14,255 nt of DNA from Micrococcales bacterium (GTDB lineage: Bacteria; Actinomycetota; Actinomycetes; Actinomycetales; Microbacteriaceae), in contig CANFPR010000010.1 of assembly GCA_947448975.1 (NCBI GenBank), forward strand, positions 1-14,255, given 5' to 3'. The position numbers and the translations under genes were made by a program. Within the stretch, counting starts at the first letter, position 1. Every line of letters starts with the position of its first letter. The notes beneath the pieces are model-generated. The model ran no database searches. It was given only the letters and a program-made list of their open reading frames with translations, and was not told where the DNA came from. This document shows positions 13,720-14,255 of this stretch, piece by piece.

Positions 13720-14255
13720 CTAATTAATCTTTCGGGGATCTACCGGCACGATGCCATAGGCCGCGAGGGCTTCGGCTCCGCCATCGGCAGACGTGAGCAC
13801 CCAGATGCCGCGCTCGTGCACAGCCACGCTGTGCTCCCAGTGCGAGGCATCCGAGCGGTCTTTGGTGCTGACTGTCCATTCGTCATCGAGAATCTTTACC
13901 TTGGGGCTGCCAAAGGTGACCATCGGCTCGATGGCAACGCACAGACCGGGCAAAACCTCAGGCCCCGAAAAGCGGGTTTGGTAGTTGAACACCGGTGGGT
14001 CTTCGTGCATCGAGCGCCCGATGCCGTGGCCGATGTAATCCTCGAGAATTCCGTAACGACCAGCCGAGCGCACAAACTTTTCGACGGCGACGCCAACCTC
14101 GTTGAGTCGCTTGGCGGTTGCGAGAGCTGCGATGCCAGCCCAGAGCGAACCCTCGGTAACGGCGCTTAGTTTTGCGCGGTTTTCGAGCACCGATGCGGCA
14201 ACGCCGGCTGCTTCTCCCCCTGGCACAATCACGGTCATGGCCGAGTCGCCGTTCC
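13720..14255 (-). CDS. map: Type I methionine aminopeptidase (5' end outside window)
   Basis: Removes the initiator methionine from nascent proteins. The visible part is 178 codons plus the stop. The frame is open to the right edge, so the in-frame ATG at 14236-14238 is internal: it lies within NGDSAMTVIVPG, whose aspartate is a metal ligand. Also seen: GHGIGRSMHEDP with the metal histidine, CVAIEPM and HWEHSVAV with metal glutamates. About the first 95-100 residues, including the first metal aspartate, must lie outside. Order map-infA-rpmJ is typical of actinobacteria, usually with secY-adk further upstream. Confidence 0.96.
   Translation of the reverse strand, partial: NGDSAMTVIVPGGEAAGVAASVLENRAKLSAVTEGSLWAGIAALATAKRLNEVGVAVEKFVRSAGRYGILEDYIGHGIGRSMHEDPPVFNYQTRFSGPEVLPGLCVAIEPMVTFGSPKVKILDDEWTVSTKDRSDASHWEHSVAVHERGIWVLTSADGGAEALAAYGIVPVDPRKIN

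Noticed and set aside
1..14255. A hidden defence, toxin-antitoxin, mobile or secondary-metabolite system
   Set aside because: Every long frame is accounted for by housekeeping genes or two small unknown genes. No integrase, transposase, repeat-spacer array or defence domain was seen.

Overview
The window looks like a housekeeping chromosomal segment of an actinobacterium, most likely a compact-genome member of the Microbacteriaceae (Micrococcales). Reasons: base composition is moderate-to-high GC by eye; the gene orders map-infA-rpmJ-rpsM-rpsK-rpoA-rplQ-truA, rplM-rpsI-glmM and alr-tsaE-tsaB-rimI are actinobacterial; RpoA begins with a GTG-initiated LIAQRP; CoaA closely resembles the actinobacterial type I enzyme; and rpsD is absent between rpsK and rpoA. 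No phage, insertion sequence, CRISPR array, tRNA or rRNA was seen. Nineteen protein genes fill the window, two of them cut by its edges, and no gene-free stretch exceeds about 160 bases. Layout, from the right edge in the direction of transcription on the minus strand: map (5' end outside the window), then infA, rpmJ, rpsM, rpsK, rpoA, rplQ and truA form the distal part of an S10/spc/alpha-type ribosomal cluster. A second minus-strand unit, rplM-rpsI-glmM plus two uncharacterised genes (a helical TPR-like protein directly abutting glmM and a small three-segment membrane protein), starts from its own recognisable promoter. coaA is the only plus-strand gene. It runs divergently from glmS, with only 30 bases between the two start codons. 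glmS then leads a tightly packed minus-strand cassette, glmS-acpS-alr-tsaE-tsaB-rimI, in which acpS through rimI overlap by 1 or 4 bases and are probably translationally coupled. How the genes fit together: GlmS and GlmM make glucosamine-1-phosphate for cell-wall precursors, and Alr makes D-alanine for peptidoglycan. CoaA starts coenzyme A synthesis, and AcpS transfers the CoA phosphopantetheine arm onto acyl carrier protein. TsaE and TsaB belong to the tRNA t6A machinery, and RimI acetylates ribosomal protein S18. Map, IF1, L36, S13, S11, L17, L13, S9, RNA polymerase alpha and TruA serve gene expression. The genes themselves are ordinary. The most interesting material is in the untranslated leaders. 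The region before rpsM can fold into two strong hairpins plus a loop-to-downstream pseudoknot just upstream of the ribosome binding site, and it carries an eight-base copy of the 16S anti-Shine-Dalgarno tail. The leaders of rplM and rpoA each have a strong hairpin ending one or two bases from the Shine-Dalgarno sequence. These are candidate autoregulatory elements and are inferred by eye only. I saw no dedicated defence, secondary-metabolite or mobile system.
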